Of a DNA stretch of 64,000 bases, positions 17,698 to 25,780 are shown piece by piece. Below the pieces are notes generated by a model that searched no databases, was not told the DNA's origin, and saw only the letters and a program-made list of their open reading frames with translations. This DNA is from Arthrobacter sp. Soc17.1.1.1 (GTDB taxonomy: Bacteria; Actinomycetota; Actinomycetes; Actinomycetales; Micrococcaceae): positions 558,001 through 622,000 of the forward strand of contig NZ_JBAJII010000001.1 of NCBI RefSeq assembly GCF_036867195.1, written 5' to 3'. The translations under genes and the position numbers were made by a program. Each line of letters starts with the position of its first letter. Position 1 is the stretch's first letter.

Positions 17698-18555
17698 GTG
17701 TCCAATAGCTCTTCACTGGGCCGCCACCGTGCGGCCCGGAACGTCAGCGCGCTGACGAACCTGTCCACTGCAGTCACCTCGAACGCCGGATCGGTCGGCC
17801 GCCAGGCAGCCGTCATCGTCGCCGCCTCGGGCCTCGTCCTCACAGCCGGCCTCCCGGCCCACGGCGCCACCCCCGCAGAGCGTGAAGTAACCTCCTCCAC
17901 GGCGTTGACCGTGAGCCGGGTCGTCTCGGCCGAGGTCACCGTCCCCGCCACCGCCACGGTCTCCTTCGACCGCGTGGCCGTCGAGGTCACCGCCGCCCCC
18001 GAACCCGTCGTCGAGGCACCTGCGCCCGTCGTCGAGGAGCAGGCACCCGCCGCGCCGGCCCCGGTCGCAGCACCCGTCGCCGTCGCTCCCGCCCCGGTCG
18101 CAGCGCCGGCCGCACCCGCCCCGGCGGCAGCACCTGTCGTCGCCGCTCCCGTCGCAGCGCCGGCTCCCGTGGCACCTGCCGCAGCGCCCGCCGCCGTCGC
18201 ACCGGCCCCCGCGGCTCCCCAGCCCGCTCCTGCCCCCGCCCCGTCCTCCGGCGTCGCTGCCGGCCTGGTCGGCTCGGCGTACGCCCAGATCGGCGTGGCC
18301 CAGGACTGCACCGCCATGGTCGAGAAGGCACTGCGCTCGGTCGGCAAGTCCGTGGGCGATCTCGCCCCGGGCCAGTTCTTCCAGTTCGGCGACGTCGTCG
18401 GGAGCCCTGCGCCCGGTGATCTCGTCATCACCGGCGGCCACGTGGCCATCTACGTCGGCAACGGCCAGGTCATCAGTGGCGGCCTGAACGGTATGAACAC
18501 CGGCCTCCACTCCCTGTCCGACCTGCCCGGCGCCAGCTTCGTCCGCGTCCGCTAG
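17698..18555 (+). CDS. Secreted NlpC/P60 peptidoglycan endopeptidase, paralogue 1
   Basis: The 285-residue protein has an N-terminal export signal with a hydrophobic core at about residues 37-50 and cleavage near GLPAHGA, a Pro/Ala/Val-rich linker at about 95-183, and a C-terminal NlpC/P60 domain. The catalytic Cys204 is in AQDCTAMVEKAL and the His248 in GGHVAIYVG. NlpC/P60 enzymes cut peptide stems of peptidoglycan. The arrangement of Cys preceded by VAQD rather than YDCSG is a divergent form. GTG at 17698 follows GGGAGAGG, which is the edge of the c-di-AMP riboswitch. A paralogue of the same length starts 25 nt downstream. Confidence 0.85.
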   Translation: MSNSSSLGRHRAARNVSALTNLSTAVTSNAGSVGRQAAVIVAASGLVLTAGLPAHGATPAEREVTSSTALTVSRVVSAEVTVPATATVSFDRVAVEVTAAPEPVVEAPAPVVEEQAPAAPAPVAAPVAVAPAPVAAPAAPAPAAAPVVAAPVAAPAPVAPAAAPAAVAPAPAAPQPAPAPAPSSGVAAGLVGSAYAQIGVAQDCTAMVEKALRSVGKSVGDLAPGQFFQFGDVVGSPAPGDLVITGGHVAIYVGNGQVISGGLNGMNTGLHSLSDLPGASFVRVR

Positions 18556-18580
18556 AAACCCACACCCGGAGTTATCCCCC

Positions 18581-19438
18581 ATGCCTTCATCCGTCATGCC
18601 CGCACGCCACAGAGCAGAAGCGCGGTCCGCCGCCGGCTTCTCGGAGCTCGCCAGAGCAGTCACCTCGAACGCGACCGGGATGGGCCGCCAGGCCGCCGTC
18701 ATCGTCGCCGCTTCGGGCCTCGTCCTCTCCAGCGGCGTCGCCGCCAACGCAGCCGACGTCCAGCCCCAGCGCGACGTCGCCGCGTCCAGCATCTCCCTCG
18801 CCTCGGCCCGCACCGCCGTCGTCGCGCCCGCCGAGCCCGTCGTCTCCTTCAACAGGACCGCGGTCAAGGTCAACGCGAAGCCCGTCGTCGCCCCCCAGGA
18901 GCCCGTCGCCGCAGCGCCGGTCGTCGAGGCCCCGGTGGCCGCAGCGCCCGTCGCCCCGGCTCCCGTCGCCGCCGTCGAGGTCCCCGTGGCCGTCCAGGCC
19001 GCAGCTCCCGTCGCCGCACCGGCACCCGTCGCCGCACCGGCAGCAGCCGCTGCTCCGGTCGCCCCGGCCCCGGCACCGGCAGCCCCCGCGGCTCCCGCCG
19101 CGTCGTCGGGCGTCGCCGCGACGATCGCCGCAGCGGCCAAGGGCCAGCTGGGCGTCACCCAGGACTGCACCCGCCTGGCCAGCAACTCGCTGGCCGCCGC
19201 GGGCATCAACTTCCACGGCTGGCCGGCAGGATACCTCTCCCTGGGACGCACGGTCAGCGCCGGCGAGGCCATCCCCGGTGACCTCATCTACTACGCCGAC
19301 GGCGGCATGGGCATGGCCCACATCGCCGTGTACATCGGCGGCGGCCAGGCCGTCCACGGTGGGTTCAACGGCAACTCCACGGTCATCGCCCCCGCCGAGC
19401 TCGGCTCGGGCGGCGTGTACATCCGCGTCGGCGGCTGA
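18581..19438 (+). CDS. Secreted NlpC/P60 peptidoglycan endopeptidase, paralogue 2
   Basis: This protein is also 285 residues and has the same plan as its upstream neighbour: signal region ending near GVAANA, a Pro/Ala/Val linker (about 90-175) and an NlpC/P60 domain with Cys196 in TQDCTRLASN and His247 in GMAHIAVYIGGGQ. The signal segments of the two (GRQAAVIVAASGLVL) are nearly identical, so they arose by tandem duplication. The catalytic domains have diverged more. It lies 25 nt after paralogue 1, so the riboswitch should govern both. A 17-bp terminator hairpin follows. Substrate bond specificity is not deducible. Confidence 0.86.
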   Translation: MPSSVMPARHRAEARSAAGFSELARAVTSNATGMGRQAAVIVAASGLVLSSGVAANAADVQPQRDVAASSISLASARTAVVAPAEPVVSFNRTAVKVNAKPVVAPQEPVAAAPVVEAPVAAAPVAPAPVAAVEVPVAVQAAAPVAAPAPVAAPAAAAAPVAPAPAPAAPAAPAASSGVAATIAAAAKGQLGVTQDCTRLASNSLAAAGINFHGWPAGYLSLGRTVSAGEAIPGDLIYYADGGMGMAHIAVYIGGGQAVHGGFNGNSTVIAPAELGSGGVYIRVGG

Positions 19439-19456
19439 CCGGCCGACGGAGACGAT

Positions 19457-19493
19457 CACGGGAGGACCGGCACCATGTGCCGGTCCTCCCGTG
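19457..19493 (+). terminator. Perfect 17-bp hairpin ending the NlpC/P60 operon
   Basis: Arms 19457-19473 and 19477-19493 (CACGGGAGGACCGGCAC and its exact complement) flank the three-base loop CAT. It begins 19 nt after the stop of the second paralogue. No T tract follows, which is common in high-GC actinobacteria. Confidence 0.85.
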
Positions 19494-19671
19494 CATTCCC
19501 GGCATGAGCGGGTAGCAGATCCGGCTGTGCGCCACATGCGCGCCGCGGAATGCCGACGATTAGCCGCCTGCGTGTGTTTTGCTTACCCTTGCAGTGTCAA
19601 TCCGAAGCACGTCTCCCGAACCCCGGGATGGCAACCGGTTGCGGGAACAGGTCAGCATCGAGGCTTTGTTC

Positions 19672-20169
19672 ATGCGCACTCTTGTTCTGAATGCAGGGTA
19701 TGAACCACTGGCGGTGGTCACCTTCCGCCGGGCACTGGTGCTTGTGCTCACGGGCAAGGCCAGCGTCGTCGCCGAGGACGACGATCCGGTCGTCGGACCG
19801 ACGGAAGTGCTGGGCCGGCCGTCGGTGATCCTCCTCAACCGGTACGTGAAGGTCCCGTACCGGCACGACGTGACCGCCACGCGACGCGGGGTCCTGCGCC
19901 GCGACAACCACCTATGCGCCTACTGCGGGAAGACCGCCTCGACCATCGATCACGTGCAGCCGCGCTCCAAGGGCGGCGCCGACACCTGGGAGAACCTCGT
20001 GGCGTGCTGCCTCACGTGCAACAACGCCAAGGGCGACAAGACGCTCAGCAGCCTCGGCTGGAAGCTGAGGGTGGTCCCACGTCCGCCCCGCGGGCCGCAG
20101 TGGCAGATCCGAGAACTCGAGAAACCGGCACCGCAGTGGAGCGAGTTCCTCGCGGAGAACGCCGCGTGA
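19672..20169 (+). CDS. HNH endonuclease family protein
   Basis: The 165-residue protein has an N-terminal conserved segment (MRTLVLNAGYEPLAVV and ALVLVLTGKA) and an HNH domain at about 80-125: VLRRDNHLCAYCG, then TIDHVQPRSKGGADTWENL, then CCLTCNNAKGDK. The two CxxC pairs bind zinc and the His in TIDH is the likely metal-binding catalytic residue. This chromosomal family is near-universal in actinobacteria and cyanobacteria, unlike homing HNH enzymes. ATG at 19672 is chosen because conserved sequence starts there and GAGG lies just upstream. Its stop overlaps the mobA start by 4 nt (GTGA), so the two are translated together. Confidence 0.87.
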   Translation: MRTLVLNAGYEPLAVVTFRRALVLVLTGKASVVAEDDDPVVGPTEVLGRPSVILLNRYVKVPYRHDVTATRRGVLRRDNHLCAYCGKTASTIDHVQPRSKGGADTWENLVACCLTCNNAKGDKTLSSLGWKLRVVPRPPRGPQWQIRELEKPAPQWSEFLAENAA

Positions 20170-20783
20170 CCCCGGGCGCGCCGCCGTTCGACGCCGTCGT
20201 CCTGGCCGGGGGCCGTTCCACCCGCCTCGGCGGCGTCCCGAAGGCCGGCCTGGTGCTCGACGGCGAGACCCTGCTCGAGCGCACCTGCACCGCTCTCGCC
20301 TCGGCCCTGCACCTGACCGTCGTGGGGCCCGTGCCCGACGACCGCCCCGCGACGCGCCGAGCGTCGTTCGTCCGGGAGGAACCTGCCTTCGCCGGGCCGG
20401 CCGCCGCCGTCGTCGCCGCGTTCCGCGCCTCGTCCGACCGCGCCGCGACGCGGCCCGCGGCGCCGTGGTGCGCCGTCGTGGCCTGCGACATGCCCCGCGT
20501 CGGTGAGCTGCTCGCACTCCTCCTCGCCGAGGCTGCCGAGGGCGGCGACACCTCGCTGGTGGCGGTCGACGGCGGCCGCGACCAGCCGCTGGCGGCGCTG
20601 TACCGCACCGACGACCTCGCCGCCGCCGTCGATGCCGTGCTGGCCCGCGGGTCCGCCGACAACCTCTCGATGCGAAGCCTCCTTGCTAGTGTGAGCACCA
20701 GATACATCCCGGTTCCGCCGGGCACGACGCACGACGTCGACACCTGGCAGGACGCACGAGCGCTGGGTGTCGACGTCCCCTGA
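20166..20783 (+). CDS. mobA: MobA-like molybdenum cofactor guanylyltransferase
   Basis: The 205-residue protein is a nucleotidyltransferase with the N-terminal GTP-binding signature LAGGRSTRLGGVPKAGL at about residues 14-30, the metal-binding CDMPR at about 109-113 and DQPLAALYR further on. MobA attaches GMP to molybdopterin to give the bis-MGD cofactor used by formate dehydrogenases and other molybdoenzymes. GTG at 20166 overlaps the upstream stop. DUF6457, moeA and fdhD follow on the same strand, which supports a role in molybdenum cofactor work over other nucleotidyltransferase functions. It is at the short end for MobA. Confidence 0.82.
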   Translation: MTPGAPPFDAVVLAGGRSTRLGGVPKAGLVLDGETLLERTCTALASALHLTVVGPVPDDRPATRRASFVREEPAFAGPAAAVVAAFRASSDRAATRPAAPWCAVVACDMPRVGELLALLLAEAAEGGDTSLVAVDGGRDQPLAALYRTDDLAAAVDAVLARGSADNLSMRSLLASVSTRYIPVPPGTTHDVDTWQDARALGVDVP

Positions 20784-20800
20784 CACCACCCGGAGGGCCC

Positions 20801-21085
20801 ATGGACGACCGCGAGAAACTGCTGCACGAGTGGACCGAGAAGCTGCTCGCCGCCTTCGAGATCGAAGGGACCGACGTCGACATCGACGCCGTCCTCGGTC
20901 TGGCCGGACGGGCCGCCCACGGCGTGGTCCGGCCTGCGGCACCCCTCACCACGTTCGTGGTCGGCTACGCCGCCGGGCTCGCCGTCGGCAGCGGGCAGGC
21001 CGACGAGCAGGTGGCCATGCGGTCCGCGACGGCGGTGGCCGATGCCCTCTGCGCGCAGGCCGCTGCGGAGCGAGGCACCGCATGA
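20801..21085 (+). CDS. DUF6457-type small protein of the molybdenum cofactor operon
   Basis: The 94-residue protein is largely helical and acidic, with the conserved-looking stretch DVDIDAVLGLAGRAAHGV followed by RPAAPLTTFVVGYAAG. Short proteins of this type recur between mobA and moeA in actinobacteria. No metal or nucleotide site is visible. ATG at 20801 follows CCGGAGGGCC. The end overlaps the moeA start by 4 nt (ATGA). Its conserved position suggests a helper role in cofactor insertion, which is inference. Confidence 0.75.
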   Translation: MDDREKLLHEWTEKLLAAFEIEGTDVDIDAVLGLAGRAAHGVVRPAAPLTTFVVGYAAGLAVGSGQADEQVAMRSATAVADALCAQAAAERGTA

Positions 21086-22350
21086 GCGAGGCAGCCGCAG
21101 GACGCGGCGTCGACTGGGCGACCGCCCGCACGCTCGCGCACACCGCAGGCCGCCCCCTGCCGTTCCAGACCGTCACCCTCGCCGACGCCCTCGGGCAGAC
21201 CCTCGCCGAACCGGTCCATGCACTGCAGGCCATCCCGCACTACGCGTCGTCCGCGATGGACGGCTGGGCGGTCAGCGGCGAGCCGCCCTGGACGCTGGTC
21301 AGCCACGCGGAGCCGGAGGAGCACCTGCGGGGCAGGCCCTCACCGCACGCCGATTCCGGCGGGGTGTCGCTCGCACCCGGCGAGGCGACGTTCATCCTCA
21401 CCGGAGGAGTGGTGCCGCAGAACGCCCACGGCATCCTCCGCACCGAGCACGGCGCCGTCCGCGGCGGCACGCTCGAACGGAACGGGTCCGCACGACCCGA
21501 CGAGCCCTCGCTGCACGAGCACGTACGGCCGGCAGGGGAGGAGGCCGAGGAGGGCTCCGAGGCCATCCCCGCGGGAGTCGTGCTGAACCCTGCACAGATC
21601 GCCCTGGCCGCGGTGTGCGGGCACGACACGCTCGCCGTCCTCAGGGCACCGCGCGTGTCGCTGCTCATGACGGGCGACGAGGTGATCGAGCACGGCCTGC
21701 CGCACCCCGGCCAGGTGCGGGACACCTTCGGCCCCCAGCTGCCCGGGTTCGTGGCGATGCTGGGCGGCCATGTCGACGTCGCGGGCCGCGCGAAGGACGA
21801 TCTCGACGACGTCGTGGCGGCCATCAGCGCGGAGCCGACCGACGAGTTCTCGCTGGCGCGCGCCTCTGGCGACGTGCTGATCACGACCGGCGGCACCGGC
21901 AGCTCCTCCGCGGACCACATCCGCCGCGCGCTCACGGAACTCGGCGCGGAGATGATCATCGACGGCATCGCCATGCGGCCCGGGCACCCGACCCTGCTGG
22001 CGCGCCTGCCCGACGGACGCTTCCTCGTGGGGCTCCCCGGCAATCCGCTGGCCGCCATGATGGCCATGCTCACCGTCGCCGCACCGCTGCTCGCCGGACT
22101 GCGCGGAGCCGCGCTCGACGAGCCCCGGACGGTGGCGAGCGCGGACGCCTTCGAACCGCTGCCCGGCAGGAGCCGCCTCGTGCCCTACCGGCTGGAGGCC
22201 GGCCGGGCGGTACCGAGCACCCACCAGCGCTCGGGCATGCTGCGCGGCCTCGCCGCCGCGGACGGCGTCCTGGTGGTCCCGCCCGAGGGCTGCGCGGCGG
22301 GCGACGACGTCCCCGCCCTGTCCCTGCCCTGGCCCGCCCCCGGGATCTGA
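21082..22350 (+). CDS. moeA: Molybdopterin molybdenumtransferase
   Basis: The 422-residue protein inserts molybdate into adenylylated molybdopterin. Visible MoeA features are IPHYASSAMDGWAV near residue 52, the FILTGGVVPQ segment near 110, LMTGDEVIE, and the catalytic MoCF domain ITTGGTGSSSADHIRRAL at about 270-287 followed by MRPGHPTLLARL and GLPGNPLAAM. A 25-30 residue acidic, Gly-rich insertion near 135-165 is unusual. ATG at 21082 overlaps the upstream stop. Together with mobA and fdhD it points to molybdoenzyme maturation; no molybdoenzyme is encoded in the window. Confidence 0.92.
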   Translation: MSEAAAGRGVDWATARTLAHTAGRPLPFQTVTLADALGQTLAEPVHALQAIPHYASSAMDGWAVSGEPPWTLVSHAEPEEHLRGRPSPHADSGGVSLAPGEATFILTGGVVPQNAHGILRTEHGAVRGGTLERNGSARPDEPSLHEHVRPAGEEAEEGSEAIPAGVVLNPAQIALAAVCGHDTLAVLRAPRVSLLMTGDEVIEHGLPHPGQVRDTFGPQLPGFVAMLGGHVDVAGRAKDDLDDVVAAISAEPTDEFSLARASGDVLITTGGTGSSSADHIRRALTELGAEMIIDGIAMRPGHPTLLARLPDGRFLVGLPGNPLAAMMAMLTVAAPLLAGLRGAALDEPRTVASADAFEPLPGRSRLVPYRLEAGRAVPSTHQRSGMLRGLAAADGVLVVPPEGCAAGDDVPALSLPWPAPGI

Positions 22351-22456
22351 GGCCCCTGTCCACCTCCCCGCGGCGACGCCGGCGGACCGGACGACCGCCC
22401 GGGGTCGACTAACCTCGTTCTAGGACCGAGGCACGGACCGATGCAAGGAGCGCACC

Positions 22457-23284
22457 ATGAACCGGGTCACCCAGCGACGCCGCATCACCAAGTTCCGCGT
22501 GGGGGCGCAGACGGGGCGCCGTGAGGACGTGCTGGCGGGGGAGGAGCCGCTCGAGATCCGTCTCGGCGGGAGCGCCTTCACCGTGACCATGCGCACCCCG
22601 GGCGACGACTTCGACCTCGTGGCCGGGTTCCTCGTCTCGGAGGGCGTGGTCTGGGAGCCCGGCCAGCTGCCGAGCCTGCGGTACTGCGCGGGCGTGGACG
22701 ACAACGGCCAGCAGACCTTCAACGTGGTGGAGGCCCAGCTCCGGCCCGGCGTCGAACTGCCGGACACGGCGATGGAACGCCACGTGTACACGTCGAGCTC
22801 GTGCGGCATCTGCGGCACCGCGTCCATCGACGCGGTGCGGAAGTCCTCGCGGTTCGACCTGCACGAGGACACCGCGCCCGTGGACCTCGGGATCCTCGCG
22901 TCCCTGCCCGACCGGCTACGCGGGAGCCAGAAGCTGTTCGACCGCACGGGAGGCGTCCACGCCGCGGGTCTGTTCACCGCCGAGGGCGAGCTCCTGTGCC
23001 TGCGGGAGGACGTGGGTCGGCACAACGCCGTCGACAAGGTGGTGGGCTGGGCGCTGCGCGAGGGGATGCTGCCGCTGCGCGGGACCGTCCTGCAGGTCTC
23101 GGGCCGTGCCTCCTTCGAACTCGTCCAGAAGGCGCAGCTCGCCGGCATCCCCGTGCTGGCGGCCGTCAGCGCGCCCTCCTCGCTCGCGGCGGACCTCGCC
23201 GACGACGCCGGACTCACGCTCGTGGGCTTCAGCCGCGGCACCACACTGAACTGCTACTCGCACCCCGACCGCATCGTGGCCTGA
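22457..23284 (+). CDS. fdhD: Formate dehydrogenase accessory sulfurtransferase
   Basis: The 275-residue FdhD transfers sulfur from a cysteine desulfurase to the molybdenum cofactor of formate dehydrogenase. The essential pair Cys116 and Cys119 is in SSSCGICGTASI. Other conserved parts are PGDDFDLVAGFLVSEG, FDRTGGVHAAGLF, REDVGRHNAVDKVVG and VSGRASFELVQKA. The ATG follows CAAGGAGCGCACC. There is a 106-bp gap from moeA, so it may have its own promoter. It converges with the ABC transporter with only 5 nt between stops. Confidence 0.95.
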   Translation: MNRVTQRRRITKFRVGAQTGRREDVLAGEEPLEIRLGGSAFTVTMRTPGDDFDLVAGFLVSEGVVWEPGQLPSLRYCAGVDDNGQQTFNVVEAQLRPGVELPDTAMERHVYTSSSCGICGTASIDAVRKSSRFDLHEDTAPVDLGILASLPDRLRGSQKLFDRTGGVHAAGLFTAEGELLCLREDVGRHNAVDKVVGWALREGMLPLRGTVLQVSGRASFELVQKAQLAGIPVLAAVSAPSSLAADLADDAGLTLVGFSRGTTLNCYSHPDRIVA

Positions 23285-23289
23285 GGGCC

Positions 23290-24054
23290 CTAGAACGGGT
23301 TGAGCAGGCGCTGGACGAACCTGCGCGTCCGTTCCTCGCGCGGATTGCGCAGCACCTGGTCGGGGTGGCCGTGCTCCACGACGACGCCGCCGTCCATGAA
23401 GACGACCTCGTCGGCGACCTCGCGGGCGAACGCCAGCTCGTGCGTCACGATCACCATGGTCCACTGCTCCTCGGCGAGTTCCTTGATCACGGTGAGCACC
23501 TCCCCGACGAGTTCGGGGTCGAGGGCCGACGTCGGCTCGTCGAACAGCAGCAGATCCGGCTGGAGCGCCAGCGCACGGACGATCCCGACGCGCTGCTGCT
23601 GGCCGCCGGAGAGGTTGAACGGGTAGTCGTCCCGCTTCGCGGCGAGGCCCACCCGCCCGAGGAGCCGCTCGGCGTCCGCGACGGCGTCCTTGCGGGGCCG
23701 CTTCCGCACCCGGACGGGACCCTCGATGATGTTCTCCAGGACCGTCATGTGGGGGAAGAGGTTGTAGTTCTGGAAGACCATGGCGCTGCGGTCCCGCAGC
23801 GACAGCGCCTCCTTCCTGGTGACCTTGCCGCCGAACTCCACGGACGGCCCGCCGCTGAAGGCGACGGTCCCGCCGTCGGGCGTCTCGAGGCCGTTGAGGC
23901 ACCGCAGCACCGTGGTCTTGCCGGAGCCGGACGGGCCGACGAGCGCGACCACCTGACCGCTGCCGATACGCAGGTCGATGGATTTCAGCACCCGGGTGTC
24001 GCCGAACGACTTCTGCAGGCCGGTGACGGTCAGGAGGGGCTCAGTGGGCGACAT
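23290..24054 (-). CDS. Amino-acid ABC transporter ATP-binding protein
   Basis: The 254-residue ATPase has Walker A GPSGSGKTTVLRCLNGLE near residue 38, signature LSGGQQQRVGIVRALA near 148 and Walker B LLLFDEPTSALDPE, followed by the H-loop VTHELAFARE. This order and the DEPTSALDPE sequence are typical of polar amino-acid (PAAT) importers such as GlnQ or TcyC. It overlaps the permease gene by 14 nt and shares the binding protein encoded upstream. Substrate is probably a polar amino acid or cystine. Confidence 0.92.
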   Translation of the reverse strand: MSPTEPLLTVTGLQKSFGDTRVLKSIDLRIGSGQVVALVGPSGSGKTTVLRCLNGLETPDGGTVAFSGGPSVEFGGKVTRKEALSLRDRSAMVFQNYNLFPHMTVLENIIEGPVRVRKRPRKDAVADAERLLGRVGLAAKRDDYPFNLSGGQQQRVGIVRALALQPDLLLFDEPTSALDPELVGEVLTVIKELAEEQWTMVIVTHELAFAREVADEVVFMDGGVVVEHGHPDQVLRNPREERTRRFVQRLLNPF

Positions 24055-24700
24055 AGCGGTCCAACCTCTTCTCGAGTGCGGACTGGCCGCTGGACAGGAC
24101 GAGGCAGAACACCCAGTAGATGGCGGCGGCCTCGACGTAGAGCAGCATGAACTGCTGCGAGAACGCGGCGATCTGCTGGGCCTCGCGGAACAGCTCCGTC
24201 ACGAGGATCAGCGACGCCAGGGATGTGTCCTTGACCAGGCTGATGAAGGTGTTGGAGAGCGGCGGCACCGAGACGCGGGCGGCCTGCGGCAGGATGACGC
24301 GGCGCAGGGTGAGCGCACGGGACATGCCGATGGTGTGGCCCGCCTCCCACTGGCCCTTCGGCACGGAGAGGATCGCGGCGCGCAGGATCTCCGCGGCATA
24401 GCCAGCGACGTTGAGCGAGAACGCGATGATCGCGCTCGGCCACGGATCGATGGTCAGGCCGATGGACGGCAGGCCGTAGAAGATGACGAACAGCTGGACC
24501 AGCAGGGGGGTACCCCGGATGACCGAGACGTAGAAGCGGGCGATCCCGGAGAGCACCGCCTTGCCGCTGATCCGCATGAGCGCGATGACGAGTGCCAGCG
24601 CCAGGCCGATCACGAACGAGGCGAGCGAGAGCGGGATGGTGCCCGTCAGGCCCCCGGAGAGCATGGGCCAGAAGGAGGTGCGCAGCAGTTCCCAGTCCAT
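24041..24700 (-). CDS. Amino-acid ABC transporter permease
   Basis: The 219-residue membrane protein has about five helices. It shows the PAAT-family pattern: GTIPLSLASFVIGL near residue 20, YVSVIRGTPLLVQLFVIFYG near 60, the coupling EAA-type loop with GQWEAGHTIGMSRALTLRRV near 130, and RVSVPPLSNTFISLVKDTSL. It forms the membrane channel for the ATPase and binding protein. Its end overlaps the ATPase start, and it starts 43 nt after the binding-protein stop, so the three genes form one operon. Confidence 0.92.
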   Translation of the reverse strand: MDWELLRTSFWPMLSGGLTGTIPLSLASFVIGLALALVIALMRISGKAVLSGIARFYVSVIRGTPLLVQLFVIFYGLPSIGLTIDPWPSAIIAFSLNVAGYAAEILRAAILSVPKGQWEAGHTIGMSRALTLRRVILPQAARVSVPPLSNTFISLVKDTSLASLILVTELFREAQQIAAFSQQFMLLYVEAAAIYWVFCLVLSSGQSALEKRLDRYVAH

Positions 24701-24743
24701 CAGTCAGACCCTCCGCGGCCCGTCGGGTACCTCCACGCCGGCA

Positions 24744-25583
24744 TCACTCGCTGACGTCGGTGCCGAAGTACTTCTCGGAGATCTCCGCGAGCGTGCCGTC
24801 GGCGCGCAGCTCGGCGAGGGCCGTGTCGATGGCGTCCACGAGCTCGGTGCTGCCCTTGCGGACCGCGACGGCGCTCTGGGACTGCTCCTCCGTGGTGGCC
24901 GCGATCTTGATGCCCTCGTTGTTGTTGGTCTTCTGGTAGTCGAGGTAGGTGAGCTCGTCGTTGATGGTGGCGTCCACGCGGCCCTGCTCGAGGAGCGTGA
25001 CGGACTGCGCCCAGCCCTCGACAGGCTCCACGTTCGCGCCGCTCTCCGTGGCGAGCTCGTACCAGTTGCTGGTCAGGGACTGCGCCGTCGTCTTGCCGGA
25101 GAGGTCCTCGAACGAGGTGATCTCGGTGTTGTCGGCCGTCGTGACGATCACGCCCGAGCTGACGGTGTATGGCTCGGAGAAGTCGTACGTGGCCTTGCGC
25201 TCGTCGGTGATGGAGACCTGGTTGGCGATGACGTCGAACCGGCCGGCCTCGAGGCCCGCGAAGATCGCGTCCCACTGCGTCTCCTCGAACTCGGCCTCGA
25301 CGCCCATCTTCTCCGCGACGGCGGTGATGACCTCGACGTCGTACCCGGTGAGCTCCCCGCTGCCGCCCTCGTGGAAGCTGAAGGGCTGGTAGGTGCCCTC
25401 GGTGCCCACGGTCAGCACACCGGAATCCTGGATCTCCTGCAGCGACGACGACGCCGCCGATTCCGACGATCCGCCGTCACCGGCCGGGGACGACGACGAG
25501 CAGCCGGCGAGCGCGAGGGTGAGGGCTGCGGCGGTTCCGAGGACGGACAGGCGATACTTCATGGGGGCTTCCTTCGGTTGCAT
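24744..25583 (-). CDS. Amino-acid ABC transporter substrate-binding lipoprotein
   Basis: The 279-residue protein has a lipoprotein signal with lipobox LALAGC and lipidated Cys21, a Ser-rich spacer, then a bacterial solute-binding protein family 3 fold beginning SGVLTVGTEGTYQPFSFHE with GYDVEVITAVAEKMG. It captures an amino acid outside the membrane for the downstream permease and ATPase. The pattern fits glutamine, glutamate or cystine binders; the ligand is not decided. It is the first gene of the operon and is divergent from the ABC exporter across a 197-bp gap. Confidence 0.92.
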   Translation of the reverse strand: MQPKEAPMKYRLSVLGTAAALTLALAGCSSSSPAGDGGSSESAASSSLQEIQDSGVLTVGTEGTYQPFSFHEGGSGELTGYDVEVITAVAEKMGVEAEFEETQWDAIFAGLEAGRFDVIANQVSITDERKATYDFSEPYTVSSGVIVTTADNTEITSFEDLSGKTTAQSLTSNWYELATESGANVEPVEGWAQSVTLLEQGRVDATINDELTYLDYQKTNNNEGIKIAATTEEQSQSAVAVRKGSTELVDAIDTALAELRADGTLAEISEKYFGTDVSE

Positions 25584-25780
25584 GGGCGGACACGGCAGGC
25601 GGGGAAATAGAAGACGCCGGGAACGGCTTGAACCCTACGTACCTCCGCCCCGGCCGGGACCGGAGTCGAACACTACTGGCGTCAACACCGGAGCATCCAC
25701 TTATTGTTCCGAAGTGTTGCGCCACGGGTCCAGACACCGGCAATCCCACGGTGGGACTGGCATCCCCGGAAGGAATCGCA

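Noticed and set aside
18010..18240. Ala/Pro-rich repeats in the NlpC/P60 genes as a DNA repeat array
   Set aside because: The period is irregular and explained by a low-complexity protein linker.
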